NCBI GenBank assembly: GCA_900543095.1
Contig: UQQD01000017.1
Coordinates: forward strand, 1-35,464
DNA: 35,464 bases
Direction of reading: 5' to 3'
Origin: an uncultured Ruminococcus sp.
GTDB taxonomy: Bacteria > Bacillota > Clostridia > Oscillospirales > Acutalibacteraceae
Part shown: positions 6,589 to 17,000 of the stretch, in pieces
Numbering within the stretch: the stretch's first letter is position 1
How the letters are laid out: every line of letters starts with the position of its first letter
Program-made: the position numbers and the translations under genes
The notes under the pieces: model-generated
The model's database searches: none
The model's input: the letters and a program-made list of their open reading frames with translations, nothing else
Told to the model about the DNA's origin: nothing

Positions 6589-8520
6589 ATGGGATACACG
6601 ATTGCACAAAAAATCATCAAAGAGCATCTGCTGAGCGGTGAGATGATTGTCGGAAACGACATCGGTATCAAAATTGACCAGACGCTGACTCAGGATGCAA
6701 CCGGTACAATGGCTTATATCGAATACGAAGCCATGGGTATTCCACGGGTAAAAACAGAAAAAAGCGTTGCTTACATTGACCACAACACCTTGCAGACAGG
6801 CTTTGAAAACGCCGACGACCACAGATTTATTCAGTCGGTCTGCAAAAAGCACGGCATCTATTTTTCAAGACCGGGCAACGGTATTTGTCACCAGGTTCAC
6901 CTTGAAAGATTCGGAAAACCGGGCAAGACTCTCATCGGCTCGGACAGCCACACACCTACGGGCGGCGGAATCGGTATGCTTGCTATCGGTGCGGGCGGAC
7001 TTGACGTTGCTGTTGCTATGGGCGGCGGCGCTTACTATATTACAATGCCGAAAATGGTAAGAGTAAACCTTACGGGAAAATTAAGCCCCTGGGTTTCTGC
7101 AAAGGACATTATTCTTGCGGTACTCCGTGTTATGAGCGTCAAGGGCGGCGTAGGCAAGATTGTTGAATACGGCGGCGAGGGCGTTAAAACTCTTACCGTT
7201 CCCGAAAGAGCCACTATTACAAATATGGGCGCAGAGCTTGGCGCAACAACTTCCGTGTTCCCGTCCGATGAGATCACAAGAGAATTTTTGAAGGCTCAGG
7301 ATCGTGAAGAGGATTACCGTGAGCTGAGCGCCGACAGCGACGCAGTTTATGACGAAGTAATTGAGATTAACCTCTCGGAGCTTGAACCGCTTGCCGCCTG
7401 TCCGCACTCACCCGATAACGTAAAGCCGATAAAAGAGCTTGAGGGACAAAAGATTGATCAGGTTTGCATAGGCTCCTGCACAAATTCAAGCTATCTTGAC
7501 CTTATGCGTGTTGCCCACATTCTTAAAGGCAAAAAGGTTGCCGACAACGTATCTCTTGCCATTGCTCCGGGAAGCAAGCAGGTATTTAATATGCTTGCGC
7601 TCAACGGTGCGCTCGGCGATCTTATTGCGGCAGGCGCAAGAATTCTTGAAAGTGCCTGCGGTCCGTGCATCGGTATGGGACAGTCGCCGAACAGCAAGGG
7701 CATTTCACTGAGAACATTCAACCGTAACTTTGAAGGCAGAAGCGGTACTGCCGACGGTCAGATATATCTTGTATCTCCCGAAACTGCCGCTGTTTCGGCA
7801 ATTAACGGCGTGTTTACCGATCCGAGAAGTCTTGGCGACGCTGTTGATATTGAACTGCCGGAAAAATTCCTTATCAATGATAATATGGTTATTGCTCCCG
7901 CTCCTGTTGAGGAAATGGACAATATCGAAATTTTAAGAGGACCTAACATTAAGTCTTATCCTAAGACTTCGCCGTTGACAGACAGCATTGAGGCTTCCTG
8001 CTCGCTGAAGGTCGGCGACAACATCACCACCGACCATATTATGCCCGCAGGCGCAAAGATACTTCCGCTCAGGTCTAATATTCCGAAAATTTCCGAGCAC
8101 TGCTTTACTGTTTGCGACAAGGAATTCCCAACCCGTGCAAAAGCTCTGGGCAAAAGCATTATCGTAGGCGGCGAAAACTACGGTCAGGGTTCTTCTCGTG
8201 AGCATGCCGCACTTGCTCCTCTGTTCCTCGGCGTTAAGGCGGTGCTTGTAAAGAGCTTTGCCCGTATTCACAAGAGCAACCTTATTAACGCAGGTATTCT
8301 TCCTCTTACATTTACGGACGCCGCAGATTATGACAAGATAAAGCTCGGCGATATGCTTGAGCTTCCGAATGTAAAAGAGGAAATTTCAAACGGCACGGAC
8401 ATCACCGTAATAAACAAAACAAACGGCGAAACGATCAAGGCACACTGCGAGCTTTCGGACAGAACAAGAGCAATTATTCTTGCAGGCGGACTGCTTGACT
8501 ACACAAAGGAGAACAGCTAA
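6589..8520 (+). CDS. acn: Aconitate hydratase (Aquifex-type)
   Basis: This 643-residue enzyme converts citrate to isocitrate in the cytoplasm using a [4Fe-4S] cluster. The cluster ligands are C297 in IGSCTNSS and C357/C360 in SACGPCIGMG. The substrate-site motifs GSDSHTPTGGG and GENYGQGSSREHAAL of the swivel domain are present. The length (about 640) and domain order fit the short aconitase subfamily first defined in Aquifex, rather than the 890-residue AcnA or AcnB. A relationship to isopropylmalate/homoaconitate dehydratases is visible, but those are split or shorter, and the partner gene here (icd) supports aconitase. The start has CGGAGG six to seven bases upstream. Its stop overlaps the next ATG (TAATG), so the operon is translationally coupled. 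Confidence 0.93.
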   Translation: MGYTIAQKIIKEHLLSGEMIVGNDIGIKIDQTLTQDATGTMAYIEYEAMGIPRVKTEKSVAYIDHNTLQTGFENADDHRFIQSVCKKHGIYFSRPGNGICHQVHLERFGKPGKTLIGSDSHTPTGGGIGMLAIGAGGLDVAVAMGGGAYYITMPKMVRVNLTGKLSPWVSAKDIILAVLRVMSVKGGVGKIVEYGGEGVKTLTVPERATITNMGAELGATTSVFPSDEITREFLKAQDREEDYRELSADSDAVYDEVIEINLSELEPLAACPHSPDNVKPIKELEGQKIDQVCIGSCTNSSYLDLMRVAHILKGKKVADNVSLAIAPGSKQVFNMLALNGALGDLIAAGARILESACGPCIGMGQSPNSKGISLRTFNRNFEGRSGTADGQIYLVSPETAAVSAINGVFTDPRSLGDAVDIELPEKFLINDNMVIAPAPVEEMDNIEILRGPNIKSYPKTSPLTDSIEASCSLKVGDNITTDHIMPAGAKILPLRSNIPKISEHCFTVCDKEFPTRAKALGKSIIVGGENYGQGSSREHAALAPLFLGVKAVLVKSFARIHKSNLINAGILPLTFTDAADYDKIKLGDMLELPNVKEEISNGTDITVINKTNGETIKAHCELSDRTRAIILAGGLLDYTKENS

Positions 8521-9728
8521 TGGATAAAATTAAAATGACAACTCCTCTCGTTGAGATGGACGGCGACGAAATGACAAGGGTTATCTGGCAGCAGATAAAG
8601 GATATTCTTATCCTCCCCTATATCGACTTAAAAAGCGAATACTATGATCTCGGTCTTGAGCACAGAAACGAAACCGACGATCAGGTTACTGTTGACAGCG
8701 CAAACGCTACCAAAAAGTACGGCGTTGCTGTTAAATGCGCTACTATCACACCAAACGCCGCAAGAATGGACGAATACCACCTGAAGAGTATGTGGAAATC
8801 GCCGAACGGTACTATCCGTGCAATTCTTGACGGTACGGTATTCAGAAGCCCGATACTCGTTAAGGGCATAACACCGTACATTCCCACTTGGAAAAAGCCT
8901 ATCTGCATTGCACGTCACGCTTACGGCGACGTTTACAAGAACACGGAAATGCGTGTTGAGGGCGGCAGCAAGGCTGAGCTTTGCGTTACAAAGCCCGACG
9001 GAACAGAGGAAAGAAGCCTTATTTTTGACTTCACCTCCGACGGCGTTATTCAGGGTATGCACAACATAGACAAGAGTATTTCTTCGTTTGCACGTTCGTG
9101 CTTTAACTATGCGCTCGACCAAAAGCTTGACGTATGGTTTGCAACAAAGGATACTATCAGCAAGACTTACGACCACAGATTTAAGGATATTTTTGCTGAA
9201 ATCTTTGAGAACGAATACAAGGATAAATTCAACGAGGCAGGCATTGAATACTTCTATACCCTTATCGACGACGCTGTTGCAAGGGTTATCCGCAGCGAGG
9301 GCGGCTATATGTGGGCCTGCAAGAACTATGACGGCGACGTTATGAGCGATATGATTGCTACGGCGTTCGGCTCGCTTGCAATGATGACAAGCGTTCTTGT
9401 TTCCCCTGACGGAATCTATGAATACGAGGCAGCTCACGGAACCGTTCAGCGCCACTACTACAAGTATCTTAAAGGCGAGGAAACTTCTACAAACTCGGTT
9501 GCAACTCTGTTTGCATGGACGGGCGCACTCAGAAAAAGAGGCGAGCTTGACAAGCTGCCCGAGCTTATGAGCTTTGCCGATAAGCTTGAAAAGGCTACGA
9601 TTAAGACCATTGAGGACGGCGTTATGACAGGCGATTTATATGCTATCTCAACGCTTGAAAACAAGCAGAAAGTCAACACCGAAGAATTCCTGAATGCAAT
9701 TAACGAACGCCTCAAAGCTACTCTGTAA
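8520..9728 (+). CDS. icd: NADP-dependent isocitrate dehydrogenase, eukaryotic-type
   Basis: This 402-residue enzyme oxidatively decarboxylates isocitrate to 2-oxoglutarate. VEMDGDEMTRVIW near the N terminus, the substrate motif WKSPNGTIR, GRHAYGD-like ARHAYGDVYKNTE, DD in the metal site (TLIDDAVARV) and EAAHGTVQRHY match the homodimeric family that includes human IDH1/IDH2. This is not the E. coli/B. subtilis Icd subfamily. The NADP preference is inferred from the family. The ATG shares a base with the aconitase stop codon. Neither citrate synthase nor 2-oxoglutarate dehydrogenase lies in the window. In anaerobes this branch usually serves glutamate synthesis. Confidence 0.95.
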   Translation: MDKIKMTTPLVEMDGDEMTRVIWQQIKDILILPYIDLKSEYYDLGLEHRNETDDQVTVDSANATKKYGVAVKCATITPNAARMDEYHLKSMWKSPNGTIRAILDGTVFRSPILVKGITPYIPTWKKPICIARHAYGDVYKNTEMRVEGGSKAELCVTKPDGTEERSLIFDFTSDGVIQGMHNIDKSISSFARSCFNYALDQKLDVWFATKDTISKTYDHRFKDIFAEIFENEYKDKFNEAGIEYFYTLIDDAVARVIRSEGGYMWACKNYDGDVMSDMIATAFGSLAMMTSVLVSPDGIYEYEAAHGTVQRHYYKYLKGEETSTNSVATLFAWTGALRKRGELDKLPELMSFADKLEKATIKTIEDGVMTGDLYAISTLENKQKVNTEEFLNAINERLKATL

Positions 9729-9759
9729 TTGCCATTTTACTAAAGGAGATCAGTGTGTA

Positions 9760-10395
9760 ATGTCTAAAAATGACAGCATTTCAATGTCGGTTATCAGGCG
9801 TCTGCCAAGATATTACCGCTTTTTATCGGAACTTAACGAACAGAATGTTGACAGGATTTCTTCTACAAAGCTTGCCCAGATAATGAATGTGACGGCATCT
9901 CAGGTAAGGCAGGACTTAAACTGCTTTGGCGGTTTCGGTCAGCAGGGATACGGTTACAGCGTAGGTCAGCTCAAGGACGAGATAAAAAACATTTTGGGAC
10001 TCAACAACAACTACAAGGCTGTTTTGATAGGTGTCGGCAACTTCGGCAAGGCCGTTGCCATGCATATGGATTTTGAAAAGTTGGGGTTTAAGCTTATTGC
10101 CTGCTTTGATAAGAACAAAGATAAAGTAGGTCAAAAGCTGAATGACCTTTATGTTAAGGATGAATCGGAGCTTGAAGATTTTTGCAGACAAAATCACGTT
10201 GATACGGCGTTTTTGTGTATTCCCAAAGTCGCAGTCGAAAACGTGCTTGACGCACTGTACGGGCTTGGAATCAAAAATTACTGGAATTTCAGTCACTACG
10301 ACATCAATGCAAAATATGACGACACCGTTGTTGAAAACGTACATCTCAGCGACAATCTGATGACTTTGTGTTACAGAATGAACAACAAAAAATAA
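9760..10395 (+). CDS. rex: Redox-sensing transcriptional repressor Rex
   Basis: A 211-residue DNA-binding sensor of the NADH/NAD ratio. The N-terminal winged helix (about 1-80) contains SMSVIRRLPRYYRFL and the recognition-helix segment TASQVRQDLN. The Rossmann domain starts with LIGVGNFGKAV (glycines around 91-96), and a C-terminal helix (about 190-211) would be swapped in the dimer. I start at 9760, where AAAGGAGAT stands 10 bases upstream; a longer frame starting inside icd has no ribosome site and no family support. It is the third gene of the acn-icd-rex operon, 31 bases after icd. A Rex-like operator sits on the operon promoter, which implies autoregulation. Confidence 0.95.
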   Translation: MSKNDSISMSVIRRLPRYYRFLSELNEQNVDRISSTKLAQIMNVTASQVRQDLNCFGGFGQQGYGYSVGQLKDEIKNILGLNNNYKAVLIGVGNFGKAVAMHMDFEKLGFKLIACFDKNKDKVGQKLNDLYVKDESELEDFCRQNHVDTAFLCIPKVAVENVLDALYGLGIKNYWNFSHYDINAKYDDTVVENVHLSDNLMTLCYRMNNKK

Positions 10396-10406
10396 GCTAA
10401 ACATCA

Positions 10407-10434
10407 AAGGCTTCCCTTTTTGGGAAGCCTTTTG
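10407..10434. terminator. Bidirectional terminator between rex and addA
   Basis: AAAGGCTTCCC (10407-10417) and GGGAAGCCTTTT (10423-10434) form a strong hairpin with a five-T loop, with A and T tracts suited to both strands. It sits between convergent rex and addA. Confidence 0.9.
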
Positions 10435-10438
10435 TGCG

Positions 10439-13400
10439 TTAATCTTCTTCGATTTTTATGTATTCGTTGAGATAAACTGAGCAGATTATCAGTTCCTTTA
10501 CCTTGTAATCCGTTGACTGCTCCATCGCTTCTTTATAAAGCAAAAGCTGTTTTTTGTAGAGCGTCAAAAGCTTTGATATGTCGTTTACCCTGTCGGTTTT
10601 GTAATCAACCACAACAAGCTCCCCGTCCTCGACAAAGGCAAGGTCAACAGCTCCCTGCATAATTACATATGCGTCGGTTTTAATGTCTTGGTATTCTTCA
10701 AAGGCGTCCGCCGCTTTTATTTTTACGGTAAACCGCTCTTCACGCAAAATCTTTTGCGATTTGATTATCCTGTCAAACAGCGGCAAATCAAGCAGGCGTT
10801 TAAGGCCGCTTGAATCTATCGACTCTGCCTGGTACGGGGTAAGACGTTTTTCTGAAACAAGTCGATTTATCTCGGACCGAATATCGGTCTTAGCCTTAGA
10901 AAAATCGCAGTATTGCAAAAACGTATGGTGTGCCGTGCCTCGCTCAACCGCAGTAGCCCTGCCCTTGTTCAAAAATGCAGGCTTTGCGATGATCTTGCTG
11001 AAATGCGCCTTGTTTTGGGTGTGTGCAATTTGCGATGCGCTTACCTTCTGCGGCAATGATAAAATCTCGGCGTTTTTGTAGTGAAAGTCAAGGTTTTTCT
11101 TTAGTATTTCGGCGTAATCGGTTTCTGTTTTTCCTCTTTCCAGTACGCTCTCAAAAAAATTATTGACAGGAGCTTCGGAAAAGCCGCAGTTATAAAGCTC
11201 GCCGAATGAGTTGATGAGATTAAAATTCCAAGCAGGATAGTCCTTGCCCTTTGGAAGCAACGGTGCCGACGAATCAATTTTTCTTCTCAGCTTTGCAAGC
11301 GACGGATTTACAAGCGCCGTAAGCATTACCCAGCTTGAAATGCAGTTACAGCCGGCAACGGCATACGGCTCGATAACGGTTTTAAACACAAGGCTTGAAT
11401 AAAGCTTTGACAAATATTTTTCGGCGTTATCAACCGAAGAAAACATAATGAGCTTTTCCTTTGCTCTTGTCAGCGCAACGTATAATATTCTCATTTCCTC
11501 TGCAAGCTGATCCTTTAGCATTTCAATTTCTACGGCTATTCTCGGCAGGGTTTTGTAACGGCATACCCCCTGTTTGCGTTTTATTCCAAGCCCTGATTTG
11601 CTGTCGATAATCACGTCTTTTTTCAGGTCGTCGGTATTGAATTTTCGTGAGGTGTCCGCAAGAATACAGATTGGAAATTCAAGTCCTTTCGATTTGTGTA
11701 TGCTCAGCACACGCACGCCGTTGAATGTTGAAACATCAAGATTGCCCGAATCGGAAAGGTCTTTTCCCAATTCGATGAGCCTGTCGATATACAAAATAAA
11801 ATCAGACAGGGTTTTGTATCCGTTGCTTTCAAAGCTTCGGGCATACACTCTAATCAAATTGAGGTTTTGCAAGGGTGAATTGCCGTCTTTTACGGCAGAG
11901 GTGATTGCCCCGAGGGCGGTCATCTCCATAATTTTTCCTATAAGCTCATCCACCGTACCCGTGCAGGCATATTCACGGAGCTTATCAAGCTCGTTCAAAA
12001 AGTCAGCGCACTTTTTATCGGTTTGGGCATATTTGCAAAGCGACATATACAGGCTTGTTTTTCTGCTTTGGCTTCTGAGCTTTGCAAGCTCATCGGGAGT
12101 AAAGCCGTATATCGGACTGCACAGCACCGACAGCATAGGAATGTCAAGCGTGGGGTTATCGGTTACCCTGAGAATATTAAGCAGAAGCTTTACCTCCTGA
12201 GCGTCAAAAACGCTTCCGTTTTCTTCACAATATGCGGGAATTCCGCAGTTTATCAGCGTGTTTACATACTGCACAGCAATTTTATTGGTTTTTCTCAGGA
12301 TTATTGCAAAATCTCCGTAGGTTGGTTTGCGGAGGGTATCTCCGTCCGTTACAAGAAAATCGGAACCCATTATTTTATGTATCCTTGAAGCAATACAGCG
12401 TGCTTCAACCTCAATGGGATCTTCATCTTTAAACGCCGACTTATCAATTAAATTTATGTCAAAATCGCAGTCGTCGGACGGCTTATAGCTTGCGCCGACA
12501 TTGAGCCGTTCGTCCTCAGTGTAATCCATTGAAGCAACCTGCTTTGTCATTATGTGCGAGAAGATGAAATTTACCGTGTCGCATACCTCTGCCCTGCTCC
12601 TGAAGTTTTTGTCAAGAATTATTGTTGCAGGGTACTTGGGCGAGGTTGAGTCAAATTTATAATACTTATTTTTCCTTGAAAGAAATATCTGCGGCTTTGC
12701 CTGCCTGAAGCTATAGATACTCTGCTTGACATCACCAACGACAAAGAGATTGCTTCCGTCGGCGCTTGTGCAGTTAAATATCAGGTTTTGCACATCGTTT
12801 ACGTCCTGGTATTCATCAACTATTACGGTATCGTATCTTGATGAAATTTCATATGCCTGCGGCGTTTTTGTATAACTTCCGTCGGCGTTCGGCGAGGCAA
12901 GCAGTTTTACGGTAAGCGACTCTATATCGGAAAATGACAGCACGTTTTTCTTTAGCTTTAATTCGTCAAAATTTGCGATAAACTCACGCACCAAATCAAA
13001 CAGTACGGATACTATGCTTTCAAGCTCGGAAAGCTCCTCTCTTGCCTGCTCCTCGTTACGGCAGAAGCAGGAGTTGATTTTTGAGAGAGTTTTTTTCACT
13101 TCGTCACGATTTGCAGACACCGCAAGCTTTATCGGATCTTCGGAATATCCCCTTGGAGTAGGCAGGCTTCCTCTGACAAAGGTTGAAAGGTGGCTGACTA
13201 TATTGTCCCAGTTTTTTTCAAGGAGCTTTTTGTTGAGCTTTTCAAGAAAAACAAGGTCGCTTTCAAAAAGCGGCGACATTTTCTCAAATAATACTTTGCT
13301 CTCGTTTAACATCTTAATTGACGATTGCGTCAGGTTGATTGCGTGCGCCACCGCAGGAAGCGCATAATCAATAATGATTTTGCCCCATATCGAGTCGGCA

Positions 13401-14011
13401 ACAGAGCGTTCGCCGTAGCTTTTAAGCATATTGTCAAGCCACAAATCGGGAAACGGCTGGGTTGACAAAAATTTACTTATCGTGCTTACGGTGTTTCTGA
13501 GGTCTTCATCTCCGTTTTTTCCCGAAAATGCATCAAGCAGTTTTATAAAATTTTCGTCGTCGTGATTATAAAAGGCTTCAAACGCTTTTTGCATTGCCTG
13601 ATTTTTCAGTATATCAAGCTCGCTTTCATCGGCAATTCTGAAATCGGAGGACACATTGAGCGTATGGAAATACTCTTTGACTGTATTGGAGCAAAAGCTG
13701 TCAATAGTCGATATGCTCGCATTGGGCAAAAGCTGTTTTTGCTTTAGCAGTCTTTGGTTGTAGGGGTCTTCTTTCAGCAGACGGTTGAGAGCGTCTGTGA
13801 TTCTCTCTTTCATTTCGGCGGCGGCGGCTCTTGTAAAGGTTACTATCAGCAGTCTGTCTACGTCAACCGGGTTATCGTCACGGGTGATAAGATTTATAAC
13901 TCTTTCTACAAGAACGGCGGTTTTGCCCGAACCTGCGGCGGCAGAAACAAGCACAGAGCCGTCCGTTGAATAGATAGAATTAAGCTGTTGTTCGGTCCAC
14001 TGTCTGCTCAC
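10439..14011 (-). CDS. addA: ATP-dependent helicase/nuclease subunit A
   Basis: This 1190-residue protein is the helicase-nuclease subunit of AddAB, which resects double-strand ends and responds to Chi for RecA-dependent repair. The UvrD-type motor has Walker A AAAGSGKTAVL (K30), motif II VDEYQDVND, motif III GDVKQSIYSFRQA, motif V SIHKSKGLEFPI and motif VI ALTRAKEKL. The C-terminal PD-(D/E)XK nuclease shows GAVDLAFVEDGELVVVDYKT with the D and DYK catalytic residues. The length is typical of Firmicutes AddA (about 1,200). Its start overlaps the addB stop by 4 bases (ATGA), so the two subunits are coupled. It ends 5 bases from the shared terminator with rex. Confidence 0.95.
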   Translation of the reverse strand: MSRQWTEQQLNSIYSTDGSVLVSAAAGSGKTAVLVERVINLITRDDNPVDVDRLLIVTFTRAAAAEMKERITDALNRLLKEDPYNQRLLKQKQLLPNASISTIDSFCSNTVKEYFHTLNVSSDFRIADESELDILKNQAMQKAFEAFYNHDDENFIKLLDAFSGKNGDEDLRNTVSTISKFLSTQPFPDLWLDNMLKSYGERSVADSIWGKIIIDYALPAVAHAINLTQSSIKMLNESKVLFEKMSPLFESDLVFLEKLNKKLLEKNWDNIVSHLSTFVRGSLPTPRGYSEDPIKLAVSANRDEVKKTLSKINSCFCRNEEQAREELSELESIVSVLFDLVREFIANFDELKLKKNVLSFSDIESLTVKLLASPNADGSYTKTPQAYEISSRYDTVIVDEYQDVNDVQNLIFNCTSADGSNLFVVGDVKQSIYSFRQAKPQIFLSRKNKYYKFDSTSPKYPATIILDKNFRSRAEVCDTVNFIFSHIMTKQVASMDYTEDERLNVGASYKPSDDCDFDINLIDKSAFKDEDPIEVEARCIASRIHKIMGSDFLVTDGDTLRKPTYGDFAIILRKTNKIAVQYVNTLINCGIPAYCEENGSVFDAQEVKLLLNILRVTDNPTLDIPMLSVLCSPIYGFTPDELAKLRSQSRKTSLYMSLCKYAQTDKKCADFLNELDKLREYACTGTVDELIGKIMEMTALGAITSAVKDGNSPLQNLNLIRVYARSFESNGYKTLSDFILYIDRLIELGKDLSDSGNLDVSTFNGVRVLSIHKSKGLEFPICILADTSRKFNTDDLKKDVIIDSKSGLGIKRKQGVCRYKTLPRIAVEIEMLKDQLAEEMRILYVALTRAKEKLIMFSSVDNAEKYLSKLYSSLVFKTVIEPYAVAGCNCISSWVMLTALVNPSLAKLRRKIDSSAPLLPKGKDYPAWNFNLINSFGELYNCGFSEAPVNNFFESVLERGKTETDYAEILKKNLDFHYKNAEILSLPQKVSASQIAHTQNKAHFSKIIAKPAFLNKGRATAVERGTAHHTFLQYCDFSKAKTDIRSEINRLVSEKRLTPYQAESIDSSGLKRLLDLPLFDRIIKSQKILREERFTVKIKAADAFEEYQDIKTDAYVIMQGAVDLAFVEDGELVVVDYKTDRVNDISKLLTLYKKQLLLYKEAMEQSTDYKVKELIICSVYLNEYIKIEED

Positions 14012-17000
14012 TGTTCTGCCTCCTTTGAAAGCTCATTTTTTATCAGTCTGTAAACTTCGTCGTTGTCAACGGCAAAGGTGTTTCTCGGTTCGCTCATTCT
14101 ATAGCCGCAAACGCTGTCATACGGACAATACTTGCAGGCGTCCGCCGAGCCTGTTGCGGGGGAAGCTTCGATTTTTCCCGAAAAAAGGTCGTTGCCCATT
14201 GAAATTACGGTCATATCAAGCTTTTTGAATATCTCGCCGAACTGTTCAAGGGTTGCAAGACTTGTTTTTGAATACGGCACTCCCGCCTTAATCGCAACGG
14301 GAATATACCTGCCCTTTTCGGATTTGTCCATTCCCTTTATTACCGTAATATCATCAAGCAAAAGTCCATTCATCTTTAGATTTTTGTCAATCTCGGTTTC
14401 TATCTTTTCCGCGGTAAAGCTGTCGTCGGCTGAAACTGCCTTTACGGTTGCAGGCATATAAAGTATTCCCGCAGGTGTAAAATCTCCGAAAGTCTTTTTG
14501 CCGTTTTCCTTTAGCGCATACAAATATATCAGCATCTGCATATTAAGCCCGTAAAGAATATCCGAGAGCTTAAAGGTCTTTGCGCCTGTTTTGTAATCAA
14601 CTATCCTTATGTATTTTACGCCGTCCTTGTTCATTACGTCTACTCTGTCAATACTTCCGCACACCGCAATGTTTTCGCCTGTAGGCAGTTTTACGGTGTA
14701 GGCAGGTACATCGGCGCCGATTTTCAGCTCACAGTCGGCGACATCAAAATCACTTTGCGTAAGCTCCTTTATTATATGCTTTAAAAGAACGGAAACATTG
14801 TCGCAAAGCACGTTTAATTTATAGAGGAACGATTTTGTTTTGGTTTCCGCTCCGCCAAGGTAGCTTTCAAGCCTTGAGCCTACGGCTGATTTTGCAAAGG
14901 CTTTTATTTCTTCCTCGGTCATTGACGAATACTCCGTCTTTGAATATTCAGTAAAAAAGCGTTCAAGAACAGCGTGAACAAGAGTTCCGTATTCAAGCGG
15001 ATTTATCTCGGCTTTTCTGCGCTCACGGATATTCAGCCCGTAATTGCAGAAATACGAAAATCGGCAAAGGCTGAATTTTTCAATTTGAGAAGCCGAAAGT
15101 CTGAGGTCGTTTCCGAATAACAGCTTGGCGTTTTCAGTATTATCAATTTTAAACGGCGTTTTGTCAAGCGAACGCAAAACCGCCCTGCTCTTTGAAGAAT
15201 AGGAATCGCTGTTTTCAAAATATTCCCTCAGTCCCGAAAGCTCGGTCATATTTGCCGAAAGTGAACGTGCGTACTGCTCAAAGGCAGGTTTTTCGGCAAG
15301 CATTGATTCAAGTCTGCTGTCAAAATCCGCTCTGTCGTACAGCACAATATCAGGAAAGACCTTTTGTATTTCGCTGAAAATTACGGACGGTCGGAATTTC
15401 GTTCCGAGCAAGTCGAGCGCAGGCGCAGATACAAAGAGCTTTTCGGAAGGTGAGGTCATACAGCAATACGTCTGAAAAAGTTCAAGGTTTGCAAGCTCGG
15501 AGGAATTTGCGCCGAGTTTTATGTCGCTGAGCGACAAAAGCTTGATTTCAAACGGAGAAAAGAAGCCTGCGCTTTGAGGTACGGCAGGGAAATTTTCTTC
15601 GGTACAGCCTATCAGAAACGAAACCTTGTTATTTGATGATCTTACCCTTTGAGATGAAGTGACTGTTACGCAGTCAAGGGTTTGAGGAATTTGCGAAAAC
15701 TCAATGGCGGAAATTTGAATTGACAAAAGCTCAAAAAACCTTTTAGGTGAAAGCGGCATATCGGAGGTCACCGCAACGGTTTTGTCAAATGCGTCCATAA
15801 GCAGGCTCCACACCTTAATTTGTTCTTCGCCAAGCCCTTTTTGGGTGTTTTCAAGCGTATCGTACATTTCGCTGAGCGAGGTCTGAACGTCAAGCTCGCA
15901 CAAAAGTTCATAAAGCGCTTCGGTGATTTCACGTCCGTTTTTGTCTTTGATAATTTCTTTGAATTTTATCAAAGGTTCTGTTACCGAGCTTCGCACCTTT
16001 TCTGCGATTTTTAAATCGTTTTTATCGTTTTCTGTAAATTTGTCGGCAAAGCCCCGCGGATTTTGTCTGAATTCCGACTTAAAAGCCGAGTTGTTTATGT
16101 TCCAAACGAAGGTGTAATTTTCAAACACGCTTATTTCATCGGGGGTATTTGAGGTCAGTCCCGTTTTGAGCATTGACAATACGTCGTCGCGTTCAAAATT
16201 ATCGAGTATAATCCTGAAAATTGAGTTTACAAGCCGTATTGCGGGTTTTACGTCTATTGCCCGATGCTCGTCCGTAAAATATGGAATTTCGTATTTGTCA
16301 AAAATCACATTGATTATGCCGTTGTACTGCTCGGTATCGTGGCAGATAACAAGAATATCGGAATAAAGGTAATTATTCTCGATAACAAGCCGCTTTATCC
16401 TCCGTGCAACAAACTCACATTCATCATATGTATCACAAGCCGAATAGAGCATAACGGACTTGGGTTCGGATTTCTGCGGTATGACTTCATTGCGGAAAAT
16501 ACCGCTTTCAAGCGCAGACAGCTCAGGATTTTTGAACTTTTTACATTCGGTAAGCTTTATCGGGGCTTTTATGTCGATAAAGTCTTTTTTTGCTATTGCT
16601 TTAAGGGTTTTATATGTCCTTTGCGACACAGCGAAGATATCCTCACGGCCGTTTGAAAGCGGATCAAGCGTAAGCGCAACGCCTGTGTATTTACAGCGTG
16701 ACATCAAAAGCCTGATAACCTTTAACTGTTGGGCGGTAAAATCACTGAAAGAGTCAATAAACAAATAATAATTCTGCAACAGATTATTATTCTCTTCAAG
16801 AATATTATACAGCCTTGTCAGATCATCAAGAGGATCAACATAGCTTTGGGATACGATAGCGTCATATGTATCAATAACAAGAGAGGTTTCAATCAGCTTT
16901 GTTTTCAGGGTGGCGTCGTCAATACCTCCTGCGGCATTTCTGAGCATTTCCGTGGAAATATTGCTCTTTTTGCAATCCGACAGCGCACCGAGCATAAGAC

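Noticed and set aside
8628..9455. A 275-codon open frame antisense to icd
   Set aside because: It mirrors the icd codon pattern, has no ribosome site and no recognisable domain; icd has full family motifs.
9694..9759. An upstream start for Rex inside icd
   Set aside because: No ribosome site, and Rex proteins begin near MSxxxS-MSVIRRLPRY; the AAAGGAGAT before 9760 decides it.
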